Shown here in pieces: positions 1 to 7,350 of a DNA stretch of 49,521 nucleotides. The notes beneath the pieces were generated by a model, which had not been told where the DNA came from, did no database searches, and worked only from the letters and a program-made list of their open reading frames with translations. Source of the DNA: Bradyrhizobium sp. NAS96.2 (lineage in GTDB: Bacteria; Pseudomonadota; Alphaproteobacteria; Rhizobiales; Xanthobacteraceae). Each line of letters opens with the position of its first letter. Position 1 is the stretch's first letter. The position numbers and the translations under genes were made by a program. The stretch covers positions 1-49,521 of the forward strand of contig NZ_LGHK01000111.1 of the NCBI RefSeq assembly GCF_001908235.1, given 5' to 3'.

Positions 1-89
1 TCATCGCTTGCGCACGGAAGCTGCTGATCTATGCCAACACTGTCGTCCAGCGCGGAACGCCTTGGCTCGAAACAACCGTCACGGCTTAA
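1..89 (+). CDS. IS110-family transposase, C-terminal end (partial)
   Basis: The frame beginning at base 3 is open to a TAA at 87-89 and encodes 28 residues. They include ACARKLLIYANTVVQRGTPW, which matches the usual C-terminal signature of IS110/IS116/IS902 transposases (a helix with RKLL..N followed by a short PW tail). The 5' part lies outside the window, so the DEDD catalytic domain cannot be inspected. Only about 15 bases separate the stop codon from a truncated palindromic repeat at 105-186, so the non-coding right end of this element must be very short. The C-terminus differs from what is typical of transposases starting like the one at the right edge of the window, so the two are probably different elements. 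Confidence 0.7.
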   Translation, partial: IACARKLLIYANTVVQRGTPWLETTVTA

Positions 90-104
90 TGGTTGCTACG
101 CGCT
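1..104 (+). mobile_element. right end of an IS110-family insertion sequence
   Basis: The transposase tail is followed almost at once by half of an intergenic palindrome, so the element ends somewhere in 90-104. IS110 elements usually lack clear terminal inverted repeats, and none is visible here, so the boundary is inferred only from where the recognisable repeat resumes. Confidence 0.55.
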
Positions 105-186
105 GGAGAGAACCCCCACCCGCCGCGCTTCGGACGACGCTTCGCGTCGCTCGGCGCGCGTCGGCCTCCCCCGCAAGCGGGAGAGG
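105..186 (+). repeat. half of a family D palindromic repeat, apparently cut by the IS
   Basis: The segment contains the motifs agcccccaccc-like (here agaacccccaccc), gcgcgcgtcggcctccccc and gcaagcgggagagg. They match the right half of the complete element at 15039-15168. The left half, which should carry cctctcccgcttgcggggg, is absent upstream, where the IS110 tail lies instead. The internal stem cggacgacgcttcgcgtcgctcg is an additional small hairpin. Confidence 0.7.
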
Positions 187-194
187 CAAGCAAG

Positions 195-830
195 TCACGC
201 CCTCCGCGCCTCGAGCGCCATCTTCATCGCAAGCCCTGCGAGCACCGTGCCCATCAGCCAGCGCTGCACCAAAAGCCAGGTCGGGCGGGTGCCGAGGAAC
301 ACCGCGATCGAGCCGGCGGCGAGCGCGATCATCGCGTTGACGCTGACGCTGATCACGATCTGGATCGAGCCGAGCGCGAGCGACTGCGTCAGCACGCTGC
401 CGCCTGCGGGATCGATGAACTGCGGCAGCAGCGCCAGATAGAGCATGGCTATCTTCGGATTCAGCAGATTGGTGAGGAAGCCCATTGCGAACAATTTGCG
501 CGGGCCGTCGACCTTCAGCGCCTTGACCTGGAACGGCGAGCGGCCGCCGGGCTTCAGCGCCTGCCACGCCAGCCAGAGCAGATAGGCGGCACCAGCGAAG
601 CGCAGCGCGTCATAGGCATAGGGAATCGCAAACAGCAGCGCGGTGATGCCGAACGCCGCGCACAGCATGTAGAACACGAAGCCGAGCGCGACGCCGCCGA
701 GCGAAACGATGCCGGCCGCCGGCCCTTGCGTGATCGAGCGCGAGATCAGGTACATCATGTTCGGCCCCGGCGTCAGCACCATGCCGAGGCAGACGAGCGC
801 AAAGCCGAGCAGGGCGGATGTATGGGGCAT
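195..830 (-). CDS. LysE/RhtB family amino-acid exporter
   Basis: This 211-residue membrane protein has the LysE-superfamily layout of about six hydrophobic segments. The N-terminal motif GMVLTPGPNMMYLISRS is diagnostic for LysE/RhtB/LeuE exporters, and GFLTNLLNPKIAMLYLALLP is the second conserved family segment. Such proteins export amino acids or small amines by proton exchange across the inner membrane; the substrate cannot be deduced. It starts with ATG and is full length for the family (about 205-215). A second LysE homologue lies just upstream in the same orientation, with 79 bases between them, suggesting an ancestral tandem duplication followed by divergence. Confidence 0.9.
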   Translation of the reverse strand: MPHTSALLGFALVCLGMVLTPGPNMMYLISRSITQGPAAGIVSLGGVALGFVFYMLCAAFGITALLFAIPYAYDALRFAGAAYLLWLAWQALKPGGRSPFQVKALKVDGPRKLFAMGFLTNLLNPKIAMLYLALLPQFIDPAGGSVLTQSLALGSIQIVISVSVNAMIALAAGSIAVFLGTRPTWLLVQRWLMGTVLAGLAMKMALEARRA

Positions 831-909
831 GATGGGTCTCGCGAGGGGATGCAGACACTTCTAGCGTGTCATCCGCCGCGCGGCCATGCTGGAATTGCTC
901 TCGGATCAA

Positions 910-1539
910 TTATCGCGGGTGGCCGGTCGTCACCGCGAACCATATCGCGATGCCGACCAGTGCCAGCGCAAAGGCGCCGCGAATGGTCCGGCGGTTGTTC
1001 GCGACGTCGATAGTCGACTGCATGGCGCCGGCCAGCGTGACGATGGTCGAATGGATCAGCGTGGCGATCGCGACATAGATGAGACTGAGCAGCAACGTCT
1101 GCGACGCGACGGATACAGCATCGGGCCGAACGAACTCCGGCAGCACGGCAACGTAGAACACCGCGGCCTTCGGATTAAGCAGATTGGTGATCAGGCCGCG
1201 CCGAAATGCAGGCCATGGCCGCTCGTTCCGTGCCGCGTCCGCCGCGCCGTCGGCTTGACCCGACCAGGCATCCCACGCGAGCCACAGCAGATAGAGCACG
1301 CCGCCCCATCGCAGCAGGCCGTAGAGCAGCGGCGAATTGTCGATCACGGCGGCCAGCCCGAAGGCCGCGATCATGCCGTAGGTCATCAAGCCGAGTGCGA
1401 TGCCTCCGACGGCGGCGAACCCGGTGCGCATGCCGCTCGATAGCGACAGCGCGGCGAGGTAAGTCATGTTGGGGCCGGGCGTGATCTCGATGACGAGCGC
1501 GGTCAGCGCGAAGGCAAGCAGCGGATGGATCTCAGCCAA
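910..1539 (-). CDS. LysE family translocator (paralogue of the neighbour)
   Basis: This 209-residue integral membrane protein carries the LysE signature EITPGPNMTYLAALSLSSG near its N-terminus and the GLITNLLNPKAAVFYVAVLP segment around its middle, with about six predicted membrane helices. The start is a TTG, because no ATG precedes the conserved N-terminal helix; a GGAG lies about 12 bases upstream, which is rather distant. Role: export of an amino acid or related compound, substrate unknown. It is probably a tandem paralogue of the gene at 195-830 and may be co-transcribed with it. Confidence 0.88.
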   Translation of the reverse strand: MAEIHPLLAFALTALVIEITPGPNMTYLAALSLSSGMRTGFAAVGGIALGLMTYGMIAAFGLAAVIDNSPLLYGLLRWGGVLYLLWLAWDAWSGQADGAADAARNERPWPAFRRGLITNLLNPKAAVFYVAVLPEFVRPDAVSVASQTLLLSLIYVAIATLIHSTIVTLAGAMQSTIDVANNRRTIRGAFALALVGIAIWFAVTTGHPR

Positions 1540-1595
1540 GGGTCAACTAAGGCTCCCATCCACATGATGCATCCGATTGCGCCGCGAACCGCTCG

Positions 1596-4500
1596 TCAAT
1601 GCGCCTCGTCCCAATTGTTCGCAGCGCGGGCGTCGACCTGCAGCGGCAGCGACAGGATCACGGCCGGGAACGGCGCGTCCTGCATCACCTTCTGCACCAC
1701 CGGCAGCGTCGCCGCGACTTCCGCGTCGGGCACCTCGAAGATCAGTTCGTCATGCACCTGCAGCAGCATCTGCGCCGAGAGCTTCTTCTCGGTGAGCGCG
1801 TCCTCGACCCGGATCATGGCGCGGCGGATGATGTCGGCCGCGGTGCCCTGTAGCCGCGCGTTGATCGCGGCGCGTTCGTTGAAGGCGCGCACCGAGGCGT
1901 TCGACGCCTTGATGTCGGGGTAGTACATCTTACGGCCGAACAGCGTCGTGACATAGCCGTTGCGGCGGCAGGAGTCCTTGGTCTCGTCCATATAGGCGCG
2001 GATGCCGGGGAAGCGCTCGAAGTACTTCTTGATGTAGGCCGAAGCCTCCTCGCGCGCGATGCCGAGCTGGTTGGCAAGGCCGAACGCCGAGATGCCGTAG
2101 ATGATGCCGAAATTGATCGCCTTGGCGCGGCGGCGCACCTCGCTCGGCATGTCCTTGATCGGCACGCCGAACATCTCGGACGCGGTCATCGCGTGAATGT
2201 CGAGCCCGTCGCGGAATGCCTGGCGCAGCACCGGCACGTCGGCGATCTCGGCGAGCAGCCGCAATTCGATCTGTGAGTAGTCCGCCGACACCAGCTTATG
2301 GCCCGGCGTCGCGATGAAGGCGCGGCGGATCTTGCGGCCGTCCTCGGTACGCACCGGGATGTTCTGCAAGTTCGGCTCGTTCGACGACAGCCGGCCCGTC
2401 GTGGTCGCCGCCAGCGCGTAAGTGGTGTGGACGCGATGGGTCTGCGGATTGACATAGGTCGGCAGCGCGTCGGTGTAGGTCGATTTCAGCTTCGAGACCT
2501 GGCGCCACTCCAGAATCTTCTTCGGGAATTCGTGGCCCTGCTCAGCGAGATCGTCCAGCACCTGCGCGGTGGTCGACCACGCGCCGGTCTTAGTCTTGCT
2601 GCCGCCGGGCAATCCCATCTTGCCGAAGATGATGTCGCCGATCTGCTTCGGGCTGCCGACATTGACCGGCTCGCCGGCGATCTCCTGGATCTCGGCCTCG
2701 ACCCGCGCCGCGGTCTGGGCGAAATCGCCCGACAGCCGCGACAGCACCTGGCGGTCGATCGAGATGCCGCGGCGCTCCATTCGCGCCAGCACCGAGACCA
2801 GCGGCCGCTCCAGCGTCTCGTAGACCGTCGTCATGCGCTCGGCGACCAGGCGCGGCTTCAGCACGCGCCACAGCCGCAGGATCACGTCGGCGCTCTCGGC
2901 CGCGTATTCGGTCGCCTTGTCGATCGTGACCTGGTCGAAGGTCAGCTTGCCCTTGCCGCTGCCGACGAGGCCGCCGTAATTGACGACGGCATGGCCGAAC
3001 CAGCGCTCGGCGAGCGCCTCCAGCGCGTGCGAGCCGCGGCCGGCATCGAGCGCGTAGGACATCAGCTGCGCGTCATCGATGTTGCGCAGCGTGACGCCGT
3101 GCTGCGCCAAGGTCACCGCGGTGAACTTGACGTTGAAGCCGACCTTCTGGATGCCGGCGGACTCCAGCAGCGGCTTCAGCGCCTTCAGCGCATCGGCGGT
3201 CTTAAGCTGCCCGGGGGCGAGGCCGGCATCGAACAGGCCGGCGCCGCCGCCGGCCTCTCTGTGGTTGAGCGGCACGTAGCAGGCGTCGTTTGGCGCCAGC
3301 GCCAGCGCAAGGCCCGAGAGCTCGCCCTGCATCGGGTCGATCGATTCCGACATCGCCTCGATCGCGAGATAGCCGGTGTCGTGGGCGCGCGCGATCAGGG
3401 CGTTGAGCTGATCGAGACTGCCGATCGCCTGATACGCCTTGCGGTCGAAGCCGGTGTTGCGGATCGCTTCGCCACGGGCCTCGGCCAGCGTCGCCGGCGT
3501 GCCCTTGCGGTTGGAGTTCTTGTCGTCGCGCGCGCCGGTCGGCTTGGCCTTCGCAGGTGGTGCCGCGCCGGCTATCGGTGCGTCGCCCGGCGCCGGCGTC
3601 ACGTCCGACGGCGGCAGCGGCGAGAACACGCTGGCGCCGCTCTTATTGCCGGGATCGGCGTCGACATTGGCAGGGTCGATCTGCGCATAGTCGGCGACGC
3701 GGCGGGTGAGGGTGGTGAACTCCATCGCCTTGAGGAAGGCGATCAGCCGGCGCGAGTCCGGCTCGTGCACCGCGAGGTCGTCGAGCGGCACTTCGAGATC
3801 GACCTTGTCGTCGAGCAGCACCAGCTGGCGCGAGATGCGCGCCTTCTCGGCGTTCTCGAGCAGCGCCTCGCGCCGCTTCGGCTGCTTGATCTCGGTGGCG
3901 CGGAACAGCAGCTGATCGAGATCGCCATATTCGATGATCAGCTGCGCCGCGGTCTTGATGCCGATGCCGGGCACGCCGGGCACGTTGTCGGTGGAGTCGC
4001 CGGCCAGCGCCTGCACCTCGACGACCTTCTCCGGCGGCACGCCGAATTTCTCGATCACCTCCGGGATGCCGATGCGGCGGTCCTTCATCGTATCGTACAT
4101 CACGACCTTGTCGGTGACGAGCTGCATCAGGTCCTTGTCTGACGACACGATGGTCGTGCTGGCGCCGCGCTCATTGGCCTGCCGCGCGTAGGTCGCGATC
4201 AGATCGTCGGCCTCGAAGCCCGCCTGCTCGAGGCAGGGCAGGTCGAAGGCGCGCACCGCCTCGCGGATCAGCGCGAATTGCGGGATCAGATCATCGGGCG
4301 CCGGCGGCCGGTGCGCCTTGTAATCCGGATAGAGCTTGTTGCGGAACGTGATCTCCGACTTGTCGAACACGATCGCCAGATGGGTCGGCCGGTTGTCCTC
4401 CGGCATGTCGCGCAGCAGCTTCCACAGCATGTTGCAGAAGCCGAGCACGGCATTGACCTGCAGCCCGTCGGACTTGCGGTTGAGCGGCGGCAGCGCGTGA

Positions 4501-4649
4501 TAGGCGCGGAAGATGTAGCCCGACCCGTCGACCAAAAAGATATGGTCGCCCTTGGCCGCGGGCTTGCTCGCAACCGGCTTGGCGGCGACGGGCTTGGGGG
4601 CGGTGTTCGGAGCGGGCTTGGCGGGGTCTTTGGAGGCTGTTTTCGGCAT
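1596..4649 (-). CDS. polA: DNA polymerase I with degenerate proofreading domain
   Basis: The 1017-residue protein fills RNA-primer gaps and does repair synthesis. Residues 1-34 are a Lys/Ala/Pro-rich extension. About 35-325 is the 5'-3' exonuclease (FLVDGSGYIFRAYHALPPLN, VFDKSEITFRNKLYPDYKAH, EADDLIATYA, SSDKDLMQLV). About 330-395 is a low-complexity linker. About 400-600 is the 3'-5' exonuclease fold, and the rest is the polymerase, with motif A (SADYSQIELR), motif B (RRRAKAINFGIIYG) and motif C (LQVHDELIFEVPD) intact. In the exonuclease fold the four metal-binding carboxylates of E. coli Pol I (D355, E357, D424, D501) align with E431, M433, T510 and S586, while the tyrosine (Y582) is kept. 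Proofreading is therefore predicted to be lost while the fold is retained. It is slightly longer than E. coli Pol I (928) because of the extension and linker. Confidence 0.97.
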   Translation of the reverse strand: MPKTASKDPAKPAPNTAPKPVAAKPVASKPAAKGDHIFLVDGSGYIFRAYHALPPLNRKSDGLQVNAVLGFCNMLWKLLRDMPEDNRPTHLAIVFDKSEITFRNKLYPDYKAHRPPAPDDLIPQFALIREAVRAFDLPCLEQAGFEADDLIATYARQANERGASTTIVSSDKDLMQLVTDKVVMYDTMKDRRIGIPEVIEKFGVPPEKVVEVQALAGDSTDNVPGVPGIGIKTAAQLIIEYGDLDQLLFRATEIKQPKRREALLENAEKARISRQLVLLDDKVDLEVPLDDLAVHEPDSRRLIAFLKAMEFTTLTRRVADYAQIDPANVDADPGNKSGASVFSPLPPSDVTPAPGDAPIAGAAPPAKAKPTGARDDKNSNRKGTPATLAEARGEAIRNTGFDRKAYQAIGSLDQLNALIARAHDTGYLAIEAMSESIDPMQGELSGLALALAPNDACYVPLNHREAGGGAGLFDAGLAPGQLKTADALKALKPLLESAGIQKVGFNVKFTAVTLAQHGVTLRNIDDAQLMSYALDAGRGSHALEALAERWFGHAVVNYGGLVGSGKGKLTFDQVTIDKATEYAAESADVILRLWRVLKPRLVAERMTTVYETLERPLVSVLARMERRGISIDRQVLSRLSGDFAQTAARVEAEIQEIAGEPVNVGSPKQIGDIIFGKMGLPGGSKTKTGAWSTTAQVLDDLAEQGHEFPKKILEWRQVSKLKSTYTDALPTYVNPQTHRVHTTYALAATTTGRLSSNEPNLQNIPVRTEDGRKIRRAFIATPGHKLVSADYSQIELRLLAEIADVPVLRQAFRDGLDIHAMTASEMFGVPIKDMPSEVRRRAKAINFGIIYGISAFGLANQLGIAREEASAYIKKYFERFPGIRAYMDETKDSCRRNGYVTTLFGRKMYYPDIKASNASVRAFNERAAINARLQGTAADIIRRAMIRVEDALTEKKLSAQMLLQVHDELIFEVPDAEVAATLPVVQKVMQDAPFPAVILSLPLQVDARAANNWDEAH

Positions 4650-4724
4650 GGCCGAAACTTAGGGATTTTTGCGGAGAATGACAGCCTTACGTGTGTGGAT
4701 TCCGGGTGTGCCGCACAGCCAAAT

Positions 4725-4847
4725 CGTCGTCCCGGCGAAGGCCGGGACCCATAACCACAGCCGTTCGTTGTGGAAGCCCGCTGCGCCCCATCGTCGTCTC
4801 ACCGCAGGCAGTCGGGGTAATGGGTCCCGGCCTTCGCCGGGACGACG
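4725..4847. repeat. family B palindromic repeat (cgtcgtcccggcgaaggccgg)
   Basis: Two inverted arms, 4725-4752 (cgtcgtcccggcgaaggccg...) and 4820-4847 (its reverse complement with minor changes), surround a 67-base centre. The element fills the 221-base gap between polA and the response-regulator gene. Related copies are at 26649-26772, 36545-36667 and, as a half, 49319-49412. Its place between the polA start and the end of the next gene suggests a structured untranslated element, possibly a terminator for the signalling operon. Confidence 0.8.
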
Positions 4848-4870
4848 ATCAAAATTCGGACGACACCGAG

Positions 4871-5608
4871 CTACGCCTTATCCCCGGTCGGCGAGAACAG
4901 GTAGCCGCCGCCGCGGATGGTGCGGATCACGGACGGCTTGGTCGGATCGAACTCGATCTTGCGGCGGATGCGCATGATGCGGAGGTCGACGGCGCGGTCG
5001 AAGGCCTCGGCGTCGCGCGCATTGGCCAGTTCCAAAAGCCGCTCGCGCGACAGCACGCGCTTCGGGTTGGCCGCGAACACTTTCAGCAGGCCGAATTCGG
5101 AGGCCGTCAGCGGGTGCTCATTGCCCTCGTCGTCGCGCAGCGCCTGGGCTTCGAGATCGAGCCATTTGGTGCCGAACCGCACCAGCTGCTCCTTTCCGGC
5201 CTTCGCGCTCGCCGGTTCCGGCGCGGCTGACTTCGCCGGCCCGCTCCGCCGCAGCACCGAGCGAATCCGCGCCATCAGCTCGCGCAGCTCGCAGGGTTTT
5301 GCCACGTAATCGTCGGCGCCGAGCTCGAGCCCGACCACGCGGTCGATCGGGCTGGCAGTAGCTGTCAGCATGATGACGGGGACGTTGATCTTGCTCTTGA
5401 GGTCGCGAATGATCGACAGCCCGTCTTCCTCGGGCATGTTGAGGTCCAGCACCACGAGATCGGGCGTGCTGCTCTCGATCTCCTTGCGCAGGCTCTTGCC
5501 GCCATCGCACAGCGTCACGCCGAAGCCATGCATCTTGAGGTAATCGCCGACCATCTCGCGGGCCGGCGCCTCGTCGTCGACGATGAAGATATGCGGGTTC
5601 TGGTTCAT
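4871..5608 (-). CDS. OmpR/PhoB-family response regulator
   Basis: The 245-residue protein has a receiver domain (1-120) with acidic pocket D11/D12, phosphoacceptor D55 in LVVLDLNMPEEDG, and the conserved lysine in DDYVAKPCELREL. A winged-helix DNA-binding domain follows (about 145-240: LTASEFGLLKVFAANPKRVLSRERLL and VDLRIMRIRRKIEFDP). The start is the ATG whose first base is 5608. It overlaps the stop of the upstream kinase by four bases (ATGA), showing translational coupling. It is the last gene of a four-gene signalling operon and should be phosphorylated by one or both kinases; its targets are unknown. Confidence 0.95.
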   Translation of the reverse strand: MNQNPHIFIVDDEAPAREMVGDYLKMHGFGVTLCDGGKSLRKEIESSTPDLVVLDLNMPEEDGLSIIRDLKSKINVPVIMLTATASPIDRVVGLELGADDYVAKPCELRELMARIRSVLRRSGPAKSAAPEPASAKAGKEQLVRFGTKWLDLEAQALRDDEGNEHPLTASEFGLLKVFAANPKRVLSRERLLELANARDAEAFDRAVDLRIMRIRRKIEFDPTKPSVIRTIRGGGYLFSPTGDKA

Positions 5609-7350
5609 GTCTCTGTCGCCGGCAGTGTAACCGTAAAGGTCGACCCCTGTCCGGGGCCCGGGCTCTGCGCGGTCACATGGCCGCCATGCATGTCGATGAT
5701 ACGCTTGACGATGGAAAGGCCGAGGCCGGTCGAGCTTTCGCCCGCGGTCGGCTTGGCCGACAGCCGCTGGAACCGGCCGAACAGCCGGCCGAGATCCTCC
5801 GGGCTGAGGCCGGGGCCCTGGTCGGCGATCCGGATCACGGTGTCGTCGCCCTCGTGACTGACCGCGACCGTGATCTTGCCGCCGATCGGCGAATATTTGA
5901 TGGCGTTGCTGACCAGATTGTCGATCGCCTCGCGGATCCGGTCGGCGTCGCACATCGTGACGAACTGCTGCGGCCCCGAGACCGAGATGCTTTGCTGCTT
6001 GTTGACGGCCGAGGGCAGATTGGCCTCGGTGACCTCGTTGACGAGGGCCGCGACATCGACCGGCTCGCGGCGGATGGTGATGTCGAAGGCATCCGCCATC
6101 GCATCCGAGATCAGGTGATCGACCATCGAGGTCAGCCGCTTGGTGGCGTCCCGGATGTGCTCGACCTGCGCGGTGACGTTCTCCTTCGGCGAGCCGGCGC
6201 CGATCAGTTCGGTCAGCATTTCGGTGCGGCCGAGGATCACGCCGAGCGGATTCTTCAGGTCGTGGGCGACGGTGCCGAGGATCTCGTTCTTGAAGCCGTT
6301 GGCGCGCTGCAGCCGCAGCCATTGCGCCGACAGCCGCCGGTTGGCCTGCATCAGCGCGCGGGTGCGCTGCGTGACGCGGTCCTCGAGCTGGGTGTTGGCC
6401 TCGTGCAGCTGCTGGTACAGGATCACGTTGTCGAACGCGATCGACAGCCGGCTCGAGAATATCTCGACCAGCGCACGGTCGGTGTCGGAGAGCTGGCGCT
6501 CGGCCTGCAGCAGCACCACGACCTCGCGGCCGCTGCCGGTGCGCGAATAGAGCACGCTGCGGTGGTCGGCGAATTCGTTCTTGCGGGCCTGGAAGGCCGC
6601 CTCCACCATGTGCCTGAGGTCAGGATCGAGCGCCTTCGAGGAGGTGGTGCCGATGAAGCGGCTGTAGCAGCCCGAGCAGGCCAGCACCGAGAAATCACAT
6701 GCGGCCGCATTGCCGTCGTCGCGCAGCACCAGAATGCCGGCGCAATCGACGTTGAGCAGCGAGGCGAGTTGTGTCAGCACGCCCTCGGCCAGCCGCTGCA
6801 TCGACTTGAAGTCGTACAGCGTCGAGGCTGCGTCGATGATGATCTCGAGCCCGCGCCGCGTCTGCACCATGCGCTCGAGCTGCTGGTAGCTGCGCAGCGC
6901 CGCGGTCAGCGAGGTGAACAGCTTGTCGGCGGTGAGCTCGGTCTTCGCCTTGTAGTCGTTGATGTCGTATTGCACGATGACGCGCCGCTCCGGCGCCTGG
7001 CCGGGCTGGCCGGTGCGCAGGATGATGCGGACGGTCTCGTTCCTGATCTCGTTGCGGATGTATTCGACGAGCTCGAGGCCGGCGACGTCGGTCTCCATGA
7101 TGACGTCGAGCAGCACGGCCGCGATGTCGGGATTGTCCCGCATCAGCGTGCGGCCTTCGGCCGCAGAGTAGGCCGACAGGATCTCCAGCGTTGCGCCGTT
7201 CAGATTGTAGTCGCTCAGTGCGAAACGGGTGCCCTCATGGACGGCGTGATCGTCGTCGATCACGGCGATCTTCCATTTGCGAGCCGACGAGTCCTCCTGG
7301 GGGCTCTCGGTGTCGTCGATCAGTTGGAGGACATCGTCCTGTTCGGCCAT
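5605..7350 (-). CDS. REC-DUF3369-histidine kinase hybrid
   Basis: The 581-residue soluble protein begins with a receiver domain (about 26-145; acidic residues IDDD at 31-34, phosphoacceptor D82 in VLLDVIMETD, lysine in INDYKAKTEL). A DUF3369 sensory domain follows (about 150-310), then a coiled coil, then a HisKA domain with H363 in GTVAHDLKNPLG, and a HATPase domain (NLVSNAIKYSP, DQGPGLSPEDL, GLGLSIVKRII). No membrane segments are seen. An N-terminal receiver fused to a kinase suggests a phosphorelay in which the membrane kinase encoded just upstream phosphorylates D82 and tunes this kinase. It overlaps the upstream gene by 31 bases and the downstream regulator by 4. Confidence 0.92.
   Translation of the reverse strand: MAEQDDVLQLIDDTESPQEDSSARKWKIAVIDDDHAVHEGTRFALSDYNLNGATLEILSAYSAAEGRTLMRDNPDIAAVLLDVIMETDVAGLELVEYIRNEIRNETVRIILRTGQPGQAPERRVIVQYDINDYKAKTELTADKLFTSLTAALRSYQQLERMVQTRRGLEIIIDAASTLYDFKSMQRLAEGVLTQLASLLNVDCAGILVLRDDGNAAACDFSVLACSGCYSRFIGTTSSKALDPDLRHMVEAAFQARKNEFADHRSVLYSRTGSGREVVVLLQAERQLSDTDRALVEIFSSRLSIAFDNVILYQQLHEANTQLEDRVTQRTRALMQANRRLSAQWLRLQRANGFKNEILGTVAHDLKNPLGVILGRTEMLTELIGAGSPKENVTAQVEHIRDATKRLTSMVDHLISDAMADAFDITIRREPVDVAALVNEVTEANLPSAVNKQQSISVSGPQQFVTMCDADRIREAIDNLVSNAIKYSPIGGKITVAVSHEGDDTVIRIADQGPGLSPEDLGRLFGRFQRLSAKPTAGESSTGLGLSIVKRIIDMHGGHVTAQSPGPGQGSTFTVTLPATET

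Noticed and set aside
2298..4142. 614-residue open frame on the strand opposite polA
   Set aside because: It mirrors the codon structure of polA, is rich in Arg, Ala, Asp and His, and has no family motif; long antisense frames are common in high-GC DNA.
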